Below, piece after piece: positions 41,902-50,515 of a stretch of 64,000 nt of DNA; positions within the stretch are counted from its first letter, which is position 1, and each line of letters begins with the position of its first letter. The stretch is taken from NCBI GenBank assembly GCA_964242335.1, contig CAXTAY010000019.1, positions 1-64,000 on the forward strand, read 5' to 3'. Under the pieces are notes generated by a model. The model was not told the origin of the DNA. It did no database searches and worked only from the letters and a program-made list of their open reading frames with translations. Origin of the DNA: Lichenicoccus sp964242335. Its GTDB lineage: Bacteria > Pseudomonadota > Alphaproteobacteria > Acetobacterales > Acetobacteraceae. The position numbers were made by a program, and so were the translations under genes.

Positions 41902-42627
41902 ATGTCCTGGCCGCTGACCTTTGCCAAGGCGCCGGGCGTGCTGGCGCCGGGACGCCGGGTCTACGCGATCGGAGACATCCACGGCTGTTCCGAACGGCTC
42001 AGCCTGCTGCACCGCCAGATCGCCCTGGACCTGCGAGACCGACCGGCGGACGACGTCACGCTGATCCATCTCGGCGACTATATCGATCGCGGGCCGGACA
42101 CCGCCGGAGTGCTCAGCCTGCTCGCGCGTGAGCCGACCTTCCCGGTGACACGCGTGGTCAACCTGATGGGCAACCATGAGGAGATGGCGCTGCAGGCCAT
42201 CGCCTTCGGCGACCAGAGGCAGGCGCAGACCTGGCTCGCCAACGGCGGTGCCGCGGCACTGGCGAGTTGGGGTGTGCCGCGTCAGGCGCCGCTGCATGAA
42301 TGGCCGGAGCTGCTGCCGCGCGAGCACCTGCGCTTCATGAGCCGGCTCTCGCTGCAGTACCGCATCGACGGCTACCTGTTCGTCCACGCCGGCGTGCGGC
42401 CGGGCGTGGCACTCGATCAGCTCAGCCGGCGCGACCTGCTCTGGATCCGCGAGCCGTTCCTGTCCTCGCAGGAGGCGTTCGGCGCCGTCATCGTGCACGG
42501 CCACACGCCGATGGCCGATCCGGTGCTGCGCGGCAACCGCATCGGCCTCGACACCGGTGCCGGCCGCGGCGGCCGCCTCACCTGCGCCGTGCTGGAGGCC
42601 GACAAGGTCGCGTTCTTCGCGGCCTAG
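41902..42627 (+). CDS. Metallophosphoesterase (bacterial Ser/Thr phosphatase type)
   Basis: A 241-residue phosphatase of the PPP/ApaH-like group. Metal motifs in order: RVYAIGDIHGCSERL (GDxHG), IHLGDYIDRGPDT (GDxxDRG), NLMGNHEEMAL (GNHE), LFVHAGVRPG and VIVHGHTPM. These bind two metals and hydrolyse phosphoproteins or dinucleotide polyphosphates. In an exopolysaccharide region it could act on the tyrosine kinase or other proteins, but that is a guess. Start ATG 41902 is preceded by CAGGAG at 12 nt; ATG 41866 is an alternative. Confidence 0.85.
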   Translation: MSWPLTFAKAPGVLAPGRRVYAIGDIHGCSERLSLLHRQIALDLRDRPADDVTLIHLGDYIDRGPDTAGVLSLLAREPTFPVTRVVNLMGNHEEMALQAIAFGDQRQAQTWLANGGAAALASWGVPRQAPLHEWPELLPREHLRFMSRLSLQYRIDGYLFVHAGVRPGVALDQLSRRDLLWIREPFLSSQEAFGAVIVHGHTPMADPVLRGNRIGLDTGAGRGGRLTCAVLEADKVAFFAA

Positions 42628-42647
42628 CAGGCTGCTGGATTGAGGAA

Positions 42648-42757
42648 GCCAAGGGCGCTGCCCTTGACCCGCTGGGGCCGCAGGCCCGAGACCCCAATTT
42701 CCTAAAGGGTTTCAAGAGCTCGCCTTTGATCGGGTCTAGGGGCGACGCCGCTTGCTC
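42648..42757. repeat. Dispersed hairpin repeat, extended copy
   Basis: It starts 20 bases after the metallophosphatase stop and reads AAGGGC-GCT-GCCCTT, then GACCCGCTGGGGCC-GCA-GGCCC, AGACCCC, and a middle with AGCTCGCCTTTGATCGGGTC. The layout matches the copy at 32.88 kb; the third hairpin (GGGGCGACGCCGCTTGC) is more degraded. It lies between convergent genes. Confidence 0.75.
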
Positions 42758-42788
42758 CGACGCATTGGTCCGGAATGCCGCGGCCGCG

Positions 42789-43385
42789 TCAGGTGTGCCG
42801 GCATGCGGCGATGAACGGCCACCAGTAGCGTATCGCCATCTGCTGGATCGTCTCCTCCGCGTGCAGCTCGCGCCCATGCACCAGCATCGCCACCACCAGC
42901 ACCACGGCACCCAGCGCCCAGCGCCGGAAGCCGCGCGGCGGCTGCCCCGCCAGCTGCACGAACAGCACCGCGCCGAGAATGCCGACGGCCCCACCGACGA
43001 GCACGTCCGGCACCGTATGCAGGCCGAGATCCACCCGCGAGAAGCCGAACAGCAGCGCCAGCAGCAACGCCACGAGCGCGATCAGCAGCAGGTGGCGCGT
43101 GGTCCGACCGGCACCGTGCCGGCCCAGCAGTGCAATCAGACCGCCATACACCACGGTGGCACAGGCGGTATGGCCGCTCGGGCTGCGTATGCCGAAATCG
43201 GGCAAGGCCGCGTGGCAGGCATAGAACACGATCTTCAGCGACAGCACGACGCCGAACGTCCCCGGCACCGCGACGAGCCAGCCGATCGCGCCGCGCCACC
43301 AGCCCAGCAGCAGCAGCATGATCGCGACCGCGGCCACCAGCGGCAGCACCACCGCCTGGTCGCCGAAATCGGTCAGGAACTTCAC
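42789..43385 (-). CDS. PAP2-family membrane phosphatase
   Basis: A 198-residue membrane protein with about six helices. The lipid phosphatase signature is present: KIVFYACHAALP (K-x6-R/P-like), IRSPSGHTACATVV (PSGH with catalytic His) and FGFSRVDLGLHTVPDVLVG (SR-x5-H-x3-D). Starts with GTG overlapping the flippase stop as GTGA, so the two are translated together. In this setting it likely removes phosphate from undecaprenyl pyrophosphate on the periplasmic side to recycle the carrier after polymerisation; that role is inferred. Confidence 0.87.
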   Translation of the reverse strand: MKFLTDFGDQAVVLPLVAAVAIMLLLLGWWRGAIGWLVAVPGTFGVVLSLKIVFYACHAALPDFGIRSPSGHTACATVVYGGLIALLGRHGAGRTTRHLLLIALVALLLALLFGFSRVDLGLHTVPDVLVGGAVGILGAVLFVQLAGQPPRGFRRWALGAVVLVVAMLVHGRELHAEETIQQMAIRYWWPFIAACRHT

Positions 43386-44857
43386 GCGCGTGCCGGCTCG
43401 ACGGCCTTGGCGACGCCCGGCGCCTGGACCTCGACGCGGTGCACGGTGAGCGCCACCGGCAGGCGACGGCCGAGCGCGAGGAAGGCGACCAGCGCGAACA
43501 CCGTGGCACCCAGGCCGGCCTGGCAGGCCAGCGCCGGCAGCGGCGCCGCCGGCAGCCACGCCCCTGCCCCCAGCACCGCGGCGGCCATCGACGCGGTCGC
43601 CAGCGCCGCGGGCCACAGCAGGCGCATCAGCCAGACCGGCGAACGCCGCAGCCGTCGCGTCACCAGCAGCAGGTTCACCGGCGCCAGCACCAGCGCGGTG
43701 GCACCCCAGCACAGCGCCGCATGCGCCGGCGTCTGCGGATGCACCAGCAGCAGCCCGATGATCGGCACCAGCAGTGCCGCGGTCGCGGTGAGCAGGTTCA
43801 TCCAGGTCTTGCCGATGGCGATCCACAGGCTTCCCGCGTCGCCGTAGCTGTAGGCCAGCAGGGCGGCGCAGGCGGTGATCCGGGTGCCCTGCGCGGCGCC
43901 GGCCCATTGCGGGCCCATCAGCCCGATCACCAGGTTGTTGGCCGTCAGCGCCACGCCGGCGGCGATCGGCCAGCCGAGCAGCGCCTGGAACTGCGCGGTA
44001 TCGCCGTAGGCGTCCGCGAGCGCCACCGGATCGTCCTGCAGCGCCGACAGGCGCGGCAGGGTGATGCGCAGGGTGGAGCCGGAGACCACTGTCAGCACCG
44101 CGTCGAGCAGCCGGAAGCCGACGTTGCAGACCGCGACCACGCTGTCGGAGGCGATCAGGCCGAGTGCGATCACGAACACCCGGTAGCGTCCGGCCAGCAT
44201 CACCACCGAGAGCAGCTGCGGTCCCGCCACCGGCCACAGATCGGCCAGTGCCGCACGATCCAGCCTCGGCCGGACCGGAACCGAGCGCGTCAGCAGCAGC
44301 AGCAGGAACACCACCACGGTGTTGCCGCCCTGCAGGCCGACCATTGCCCAGGCACCGGCGTGGCGATGCGCCAGCAGCAGACCCAGCGCCAGCCCGACCG
44401 GCTGGCCGATGAACACGCGGGCGGCCAGCAGCCGATAGCGTCGCCGTCGCAGTACCAGCCCGGCACCGACGCCGGAGAAGGCGGACAGCGGCAACAGCGG
44501 CGACAGCGCCAGGGTCAGCCGGCCGATCTGCGCGTGACCCGTGGTCGATGCCAGCAGCTGGCCGATCAGCACCAGCACGACGCCGGCGCCGATCCCGGTC
44601 AGCACCGTCAGCGCCACCGCGCTGCTGGCGTGGCGCGGCTCCAGCTTTCGCCACTGGATCAGCGCGTCGGTCATCATCGAGCCGCCGAACAGGTCGAGCA
44701 GCAGGAAGGCGGCGATCGCCACCGCACCGATGCCGGCGGCCGCAGGCCCGATGGTGCGGCTGACCGCGAGCAGCGACAGCAGCGAGAAGATCGCGCCGAC
44801 CCCGGTCTCGGCGAGCACCCAGGAGGGCGAGGTGGCGCCGGGCAGCAGGCGCCTCAT
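43382..44857 (-). CDS. Polysaccharide flippase (Wzx-like, MOP family)
   Basis: A 491-residue protein with about 12-14 helices and no long soluble domain. The N-terminal SWVLAETGVGAIFSLLSLLAVSRTIGPAAAGIGAVA is typical of O-antigen/EPS flippases, as is the mid-protein DSVVAVCNVGFRLLDAVLTVVSGSTLRITLPRLSAL region. It would move the undecaprenyl-linked repeat unit from the cytoplasmic to the periplasmic face. It follows the acyltransferase gene by 54 bases and is coupled to the PAP2 gene. Confidence 0.87.
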   Translation of the reverse strand: MRRLLPGATSPSWVLAETGVGAIFSLLSLLAVSRTIGPAAAGIGAVAIAAFLLLDLFGGSMMTDALIQWRKLEPRHASSAVALTVLTGIGAGVVLVLIGQLLASTTGHAQIGRLTLALSPLLPLSAFSGVGAGLVLRRRRYRLLAARVFIGQPVGLALGLLLAHRHAGAWAMVGLQGGNTVVVFLLLLLTRSVPVRPRLDRAALADLWPVAGPQLLSVVMLAGRYRVFVIALGLIASDSVVAVCNVGFRLLDAVLTVVSGSTLRITLPRLSALQDDPVALADAYGDTAQFQALLGWPIAAGVALTANNLVIGLMGPQWAGAAQGTRITACAALLAYSYGDAGSLWIAIGKTWMNLLTATAALLVPIIGLLLVHPQTPAHAALCWGATALVLAPVNLLLVTRRLRRSPVWLMRLLWPAALATASMAAAVLGAGAWLPAAPLPALACQAGLGATVFALVAFLALGRRLPVALTVHRVEVQAPGVAKAVEPARA

Positions 44858-44911
44858 CCGGCCGTTGCCGGCCGCACCGTCAGCCGCGGCACGGTCCCGC
44901 CGCCGCGCCGG

Positions 44912-46003
44912 TCACGAGACCGCATCGCTTGGACGCACCAGGATGGTCCTGCCGGGCCTGCGGGCGAACGCCCGCAGCACCGGCTTCTCCACCCCGTTCC
45001 ACAGCAGCAGCGACAGTCCGAGCGTCAGCAGGAACGTCGTCGAGCCGTAGAGCAGCTTCTGGTGGTACGGCAGCACGTGCAGGCTGCGCCAGATCTTGGA
45101 CTGTATGGTCTCGACGAAGGCGAAGCTCATGTAGAAGGAGTAGGAGAGCTCGCCGAACACGGCCGCCCCCGGGATCCAGCCAAGCAGCGAGCCGCCGCCC
45201 TGATAGGCGCGCAGCAGCAGCCCGGCCAGCAGCAGCCACAGACCGTCGATCACCAGCAGCTCGGCGCCGTCGAACACCAGCGCGCCCACGCCGATGCAGG
45301 CGAGCGCGGTCAGCAGCGGGATCCACGCGGGCACCCGACGCGCCAGCAGCGGCACCAGCGGCACCGTCACCATCCCGGCGATGAACTCCGGATAGAAGCG
45401 CAGCAGGCCACCATCGTAAGTCAGGGTGAGGTGCCAGTGCAGCTCCGCCCAGTGTGCGCCGTACTCGGCCAGTGCCGCGAGTGCCAGCAGGCCCGCCAGC
45501 AGCAGCGGATGGGCATCGCGCAGGCGCGGCCAGAGCAGCGGGAACACCAGGTAGCCGCCCCATTCGGCGCTGATCGACCAGGACGGGTAGTTCCAGGCCC
45601 AGCGATCGCTGAAACCCCACGCATGCACCAGCGCGAGATGCCGGATCAGCTCGTCGGCGCCGAACCGGTCCGGCTCGCGCGGCGGCTGCCCGAGCACCAT
45701 CCCGGACAGGAACAGCCCCATGAACAGCGCGATGGTCGCCAGATGCACCGGATAGATCCGCGCCAGACGCTTGAGCAGGAACAGGCGGGACTGGGCGATC
45801 GTGGTGCTGAAGCTGCGATGCGCGTAGGCCAGCACGATCCCGGACAGGATGAAGAAGCCATCCACGCCGAGATAGCCCTCATGCACCAGCCTGCCGGCAT
45901 GGCCGAGCGTGGGCGCGTAGCGGCTCTGCAGGTTGACGTGATAGGCGAATACGCCGAGCGCGAACAGCGCACGGCAGCAGGTCAGGTCGACGATCTGCCT
46001 CAT
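44912..46003 (-). CDS. Membrane acyltransferase (acyltransferase-3/OafA type)
   Basis: A 363-residue protein with about ten helices. The family signature is CRALFALGVFAYHVNLQSRY with the essential His, then GYLGVDGFFILSGIVLAYAHRS and RLARIYPVHLATI; NYPSWSISAEWGGYLVFPLLW is also diagnostic. It would transfer acetyl or another acyl group to a sugar of the exopolysaccharide. The start ATG lies at the edge of a plus-strand hypothetical gene. In-operon position with Wzx and PAP2 supports exopolysaccharide decoration. Confidence 0.88.
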   Translation of the reverse strand: MRQIVDLTCCRALFALGVFAYHVNLQSRYAPTLGHAGRLVHEGYLGVDGFFILSGIVLAYAHRSFSTTIAQSRLFLLKRLARIYPVHLATIALFMGLFLSGMVLGQPPREPDRFGADELIRHLALVHAWGFSDRWAWNYPSWSISAEWGGYLVFPLLWPRLRDAHPLLLAGLLALAALAEYGAHWAELHWHLTLTYDGGLLRFYPEFIAGMVTVPLVPLLARRVPAWIPLLTALACIGVGALVFDGAELLVIDGLWLLLAGLLLRAYQGGGSLLGWIPGAAVFGELSYSFYMSFAFVETIQSKIWRSLHVLPYHQKLLYGSTTFLLTLGLSLLLWNGVEKPVLRAFARRPGRTILVRPSDAVS

Positions 46004-46172
46004 GACACGTGATCCCGACCGCCCACCGCGTCACCCCTGGTTTGCCGACCTCGCGCCGGATATGACATCCTGCGAGAACACGGTGCTAGGCAAGAGCCGC
46101 AGGTCGTGCGGCCTGTTCTTCGGCCTTCGGACGATCCGCGGCAACAGAGTTGTCCATCGAGGAGGGAAATTC

Positions 46173-46508
46173 ATGATCCGGCTCGTCCCTGTCCTCGCGC
46201 CGGTCGCGCGCGGAACCGCCCTGCTTCGGACCTCGATCCTGTGCGGCGCGGTGCTGAATGTCGCGTCGGCCAGCCAGGCCGCGGCACCGCAGGGGGCGCC
46301 AAGTGCAGCGGTGCTCGGCTCTCCGGTGCCGACGAACTCGACCGACCACTATGTCCAGGGAAAGTACGACAGGACCGGAACCTATATCCCGCCGCACTAC
46401 CAGCCGGTCGCCAAGCCACCGTTCCATGGCTACTTCTTCAAGAAGGACAAGGCCGGCATCGACGTCAACCCGAACCAGAAGCAGGACCCGAACCAGAAAC
46501 CGAAATGA
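46173..46508 (+). CDS. Small secreted protein of unknown function
   Basis: A 111-residue product starting after a very good ribosome site (GGAGGGAAATTC). The N-terminus looks like a signal peptide (RTSILCGAVLNVASASQAAA). The mature part is Pro- and Lys-rich: HYVQGKYDRTGTYIPPHYQP, FHGYFFKKDKAG, and a C-terminal repeat NPNQKQDPNQKPK. The YIPPHY motif recalls short secreted proteins common in Acetobacteraceae and other alphaproteobacteria, without known function. It lies, opposite in strand, between acyltransferase and polymerase genes. Confidence 0.6.
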   Translation: MIRLVPVLAPVARGTALLRTSILCGAVLNVASASQAAAPQGAPSAAVLGSPVPTNSTDHYVQGKYDRTGTYIPPHYQPVAKPPFHGYFFKKDKAGIDVNPNQKQDPNQKPK

Positions 46509-46516
46509 CCGCCCGA

Positions 46517-47947
46517 TCAGGCCAGGACGCCAGACCGCGGTCCCGGCAGCAGGTCTGATGCGGACGCGGGCACGTCCAGGATCCCGCCGCGCTCCCGCAC
46601 TTCGATCGCACCCCGGGCGAACACCGCCGACATCCAGGCGAACAGGATGCTCGCGGTCGCGGCGATCAGGGTGTTGTCGGTGATCGACTGCAGGGCGAAG
46701 CAGAAGATCACCAGCCGCAGGATGATCCGGTCGGAGCGCTGCATCATCCGGCTCCAGCGCCAGGTCCATAGCGTCAGGAAGGTCATGACCAGCGCGATGC
46801 CGACATAGCCGCCCTCGACACCGATGCGCAGATACTCGTTATGCGCGGCCGTGGTGCCCAGCAGGCGTGCCGTCAGGCTGTCCGGATCGATGATCATCTT
46901 GCCGGCACCCAGGCCCCAGCCGAACACCCGCGACTGCGCGAAGGCCGCCTCGAAGAACGGCCAGATGACGTCGCGTCCGCTCAGGCCCTGAGCGTTGCCG
47001 GACAGCACGGTGAGCAGCCTGATGCTGCTCGAAGTGGCGGCGATCGCGAGCATGATCGGCAGCGCCAGCAATCCCAGGATCATCGGCAGCACCCGCTTGC
47101 GCAGGGTGAAGCTGTCGGAGCGGATGGCGATGAAGGCGAGCCCGACGACGATCACGGCGCAGGCCAGCGGCGAGCGGGCACCCGAGCCGATCAGGATCAG
47201 GGCGTTCAGCACCAGCAGGTAGAGGTAGCGGTTGCGGCCATTGCGATAGAGCTCGACCAGCGAGGCGTACATCGCCGTCATCGCGTAGCCGCCGAGGAAC
47301 GCTGGATGGGTCGAGCCGCTGAGGCGGTAGGAATTGCCCTCGTCGAGGTTCAGGAACGGCCGGATGTGGGCGACGTCGAGCACCGCCCCGAACACCAGGA
47401 TCAGGGTCGGTATCCAGATCGCGGCCTCGATGATCGCCGCGCACCAGCGACGCGACAGCCGGCTGAAGGAGAACGCGAACGGCGCCGCCGAGCCGATCAG
47501 GGAGCGCACGCTGTCGCCCATGGTCAGCCCCGGGTAGAAGCCGTGGCCCAGCCCCACGAAGAACATGAGCAGGAAGGCGAAGGCCGGGTTGACCAGGTCG
47601 AGCACCGGCCCGAAGCGCAGGATGCAGACCGCGACCAGCCCGAGACCCGCCACCTTGACCAGCGCCGTGACCGTCGCCGCCGAGTTCGGCAGGATGTTGA
47701 GCATCCACATCTCCGGCGTGGAGCCGGCGATCAGCAGCCACAGCGCGCTGGCGGTCACCGGGAGCCGAAGCACCGGCACGCTGATGCAGCCGACGATGCC
47801 GAGCGCGATCATCAGCATCATCGGCTTGGCGCCCATGCAGGCGGCGACGACGTAGATCGCGAGGAAGCCGAGCCCGACCCAGAGCGCCAGGCTGGACGAG
47901 TGGTTCTCGCCGAACCTGCGTATGCGGCTCGGCACCAGGGTGCTCAC
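46517..47947 (-). CDS. O-antigen ligase/polymerase-like membrane protein (Wzy/WaaL type)
   Basis: About 476 residues with 11-12 helices. The large periplasmic loop (DVIWPFFEAAFAQSRVFGWGLGAGKMI … TTAAHNEYLRIGVEGGYVGIAL) matches the Wzy_C family: the AHNEYLRIGVEGG region is the ligase/polymerase signature. It should polymerise the lipid-linked repeat units. I prefer GTG 47947 because GAGGG is 9 nt before it; GTG 47953 is 6 bases upstream. Starts just after the tyrosine kinase gene and is co-directional with it. Confidence 0.85.
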   Translation of the reverse strand: MSTLVPSRIRRFGENHSSSLALWVGLGFLAIYVVAACMGAKPMMLMIALGIVGCISVPVLRLPVTASALWLLIAGSTPEMWMLNILPNSAATVTALVKVAGLGLVAVCILRFGPVLDLVNPAFAFLLMFFVGLGHGFYPGLTMGDSVRSLIGSAAPFAFSFSRLSRRWCAAIIEAAIWIPTLILVFGAVLDVAHIRPFLNLDEGNSYRLSGSTHPAFLGGYAMTAMYASLVELYRNGRNRYLYLLVLNALILIGSGARSPLACAVIVVGLAFIAIRSDSFTLRKRVLPMILGLLALPIMLAIAATSSSIRLLTVLSGNAQGLSGRDVIWPFFEAAFAQSRVFGWGLGAGKMIIDPDSLTARLLGTTAAHNEYLRIGVEGGYVGIALVMTFLTLWTWRWSRMMQRSDRIILRLVIFCFALQSITDNTLIAATASILFAWMSAVFARGAIEVRERGGILDVPASASDLLPGPRSGVLA

Positions 47948-47959
47948 GGGCACCAGCCC

Positions 47960-50236
47960 TCAATGCTGGTAGTACGGGGCGTAGCGCGAGTGGTACGCCT
48001 CGGCGTCGGTGTGACCCGACCGGGCGTGGGCACGCATGTTCACCCGGGTCAGGGCGGCACCCACGACATTGGCTCCGGCATCCTGCAGCATCTCGTAGCA
48101 GTGCTTGGCGACCGCGCGCGGCGTGGTCTGCCAGCGCACGCAGAGCAGCGTGGACTCCGCGAGGCTGGCCACGATGCGGGCGTCGGTCATCGCGATCACC
48201 GGCGGCAGGTCGAGCACGACCAGGTCGTAGTCGCGACGCAGCCGCTCCAGCAGCATGACCATGTTCTCGGACATGAACAGGGAGTGCGAGTTGCTTCGCC
48301 CGCCGACGCCGGCCGGGATGTAGTCGAAGCTGGTCAGCTTGTCGGTGTGGATCACGTCCTCCAGCGGCGCGGTGCCGCTGAGGAACTCGAGCAGGCCGGT
48401 CTTCTCCTTGATGCCCATCAGCTTGGCGAAGCTCGGCTTGCGGGTGTCGCACTCGACCACGACGATGCGCTCGCCGGCCAGGCTGGCCGAGCGGCCCAGG
48501 CAGATCGAGGTGGTGGTCTTGCCCTCGCCCGGCCGCGCCGCGGCGATGGCGACGACCTTCGGCCGGCTGGCACCGAGCCACAGTGCGGCACGCAGCGACC
48601 GCACCTGCTCCGCGCCGAGCGAGAACGGCTTCTGCACCAGGTACTCCTCCATCCCGGAGACGCCCTCCTTGTCGTGGTCGATCTGCGGGATCTGGGCGAG
48701 GCAGTTCAGGCCGAGCACGCTACGTATGTCGTGGCCGCTGCGGAACTTGCTCTGCGTCAGCTCGAGCAGATAGACGAGCAGGAAGCCGATGCACAACCCG
48801 AGCAGTACCGACGCCGCCACCAGCACCTTGGTCTTGGGGAAGGACGGCTCCGGCGGCGGCAGCGAGTTGGAGACCACCCGGGCGTCGGAGGTCTCGATCG
48901 CCGCCTGCTGCTGAAGACGCTGCATCGAGCCGAGCACGGTCTGCAGCAGGTTGCGCGACGCATCCGCTTCACGCTGCATCGCCTCCAGCGGGATCTCCGC
49001 CTGCCCCGCGCTGGCGACGCGCACCCGCGCCTCCTGCAGCTGCTCCTGCAGCCCGGCGACCTTGGCACGCGCGGAGCGCACCGCGGCGTCGGAGGCCGCC
49101 ATCACCTGACCGGTCTCGGCGTTGACCTCGCTGGACAGCACGCTGAGCTGCTGGCGCATCGAGATGACGGTGGGATGGTTGGGTCCCAGATGGGCCAGCA
49201 GCGACTGCAGCTGCGCCGAAAGCGAATCGCGCTGGGCACGCAGCGCCACCACGCTGGGAGAGACCGCGGCCTGCGCCGAGCTCCCGAACCTGCCGTGCGC
49301 CGCACTGACCTGACCCTCGGCCTGGGCGAGCTCGTTGCGCGCCTCCACCAGGTTGTCGCTGAGCCGGCTGACCTCCTCGGTGACCAGGTTCGCGGCGACG
49401 CCCTGGGTCAGCCCCTGCTGGCTGCGATACTGCGCGATCTTGTTGTCGTTCGCCTGCACCTGGCCCTGCAGCTCGTGCGCCTGGCCCTCGAGCCACTTGT
49501 TGGCGTTGCGCACGGCGTCGAACTTCAGCTGCAGCTGGTCGGCGATGTACATGCTGGCGAGCTCGTTCGCCACGTCGGATGCCAGGGTGCGGCTGCGCGA
49601 GGTGAAGGACACGTCGATGACGTGCGACAGGCGGACCGACTGCGCGGTGATCGCGCCCTGCACGGTCATCACCACGGCGTGACGGATATCCTCGGGGGTC
49701 GGGGGACGACCCGCGTTGACCTCGAGCGAGTCCGCCGCCGCCGGGAAGATCGGCCGGATCAGGAATGCGAGGCCGCCGCGGATGCCGCCGACGATGCCGT
49801 CGGTGATCGCGGCGAAATCGGTCTTGGGGCGCAGCGTGTAGTTGAATTCCGGGTTCTGCTCGAGGTCGAACCGGTCGACGATCCGCTCCGCCGAATGCAG
49901 ATTCTGGATCACCTGCACCTGGGTGCTGATGACCTCGTCGGTGGTGGTGTCGCGGCTCAGGATGCTCTGCAGCTCCTGCTGGTTGTACTGGGCGGGCTCG
50001 TAGATGACCGTGGCATCGGCAGTGTAGAGCGGCGTGATCTGTTTCAGCCCGGCCCAGGTGATCGACGGCACCAGCAGCAGGCAGAGCAGCAGCACCCATT
50101 TGTGACGCCACAGGCTCCAGGCGGCGTTGGAGAGCATCTGCGCCGCCGCGTCACGCGGCGTCGGCTCGGCGTTCGCGCCTCGATACGATCGCTCAGAGCC
50201 CGATCCGGGCGTATTGCCCGGCGCCACGTTCAACAT
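47960..50236 (-). CDS. Polysaccharide co-polymerase/tyrosine autokinase (Wzc/ExoP type)
   Basis: A 758-residue protein. A Wzz domain (WVLLLCLLLVPSITWAGLKQ, then YTADATVIYEP) leads to a long periplasmic coiled coil (about 200-440) and a second helix (TKVLVAASVLLGLCIGFLLVYLLEL). The C-terminal BY-kinase has Walker A AARPGEGKTTTSI, Walker A' VVVECDTRKP and Walker B DLVVLDLPPV. The C-terminus has a Tyr cluster (AYHSRYAPYYQH) as autophosphorylation sites. It controls chain length and contacts the export protein across the periplasm. First gene of the kinase-polymerase operon. Confidence 0.93.
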   Translation of the reverse strand: MLNVAPGNTPGSGSERSYRGANAEPTPRDAAAQMLSNAAWSLWRHKWVLLLCLLLVPSITWAGLKQITPLYTADATVIYEPAQYNQQELQSILSRDTTTDEVISTQVQVIQNLHSAERIVDRFDLEQNPEFNYTLRPKTDFAAITDGIVGGIRGGLAFLIRPIFPAAADSLEVNAGRPPTPEDIRHAVVMTVQGAITAQSVRLSHVIDVSFTSRSRTLASDVANELASMYIADQLQLKFDAVRNANKWLEGQAHELQGQVQANDNKIAQYRSQQGLTQGVAANLVTEEVSRLSDNLVEARNELAQAEGQVSAAHGRFGSSAQAAVSPSVVALRAQRDSLSAQLQSLLAHLGPNHPTVISMRQQLSVLSSEVNAETGQVMAASDAAVRSARAKVAGLQEQLQEARVRVASAGQAEIPLEAMQREADASRNLLQTVLGSMQRLQQQAAIETSDARVVSNSLPPPEPSFPKTKVLVAASVLLGLCIGFLLVYLLELTQSKFRSGHDIRSVLGLNCLAQIPQIDHDKEGVSGMEEYLVQKPFSLGAEQVRSLRAALWLGASRPKVVAIAAARPGEGKTTTSICLGRSASLAGERIVVVECDTRKPSFAKLMGIKEKTGLLEFLSGTAPLEDVIHTDKLTSFDYIPAGVGGRSNSHSLFMSENMVMLLERLRRDYDLVVLDLPPVIAMTDARIVASLAESTLLCVRWQTTPRAVAKHCYEMLQDAGANVVGAALTRVNMRAHARSGHTDAEAYHSRYAPYYQH

Positions 50237-50515
50237 CCCTCGGTCCCCTTCAGATGCACGCAAACCACAACCGGCCTGCCGGGCATATTACCCAGAAGAC
50301 TAACAGATTGTTATCCTACCACTCCAGGCACCAGCTTCACGCTCACGTCGTGTCACGAAAACCTGCTGCAACTGGATGTTAAACCATTGCCAGTGGCTGT
50401 GCACCGTCTTTATGATTAACAAGATGCGCTTTCCTCGTCGCGAGCAACAGCCGCGACCCGGCCGGCGTGGCTCCAGCTGCCCACTCGACCAGCTTCTTCC
50501 CCGTTCGGAATAGCC

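Noticed and set aside
43439..46012. An 857-codon plus-strand frame with many Gln and His
   Set aside because: Antisense of the Wzx and acyltransferase genes; low-complexity translation without a fold.
46841..50419. A 1192-codon plus-strand frame opposite the tyrosine kinase and polymerase genes
   Set aside because: Translation is a His/Arg/Gln/Asp-rich shadow of well-supported minus-strand genes with clear family motifs; no domain is recognisable.
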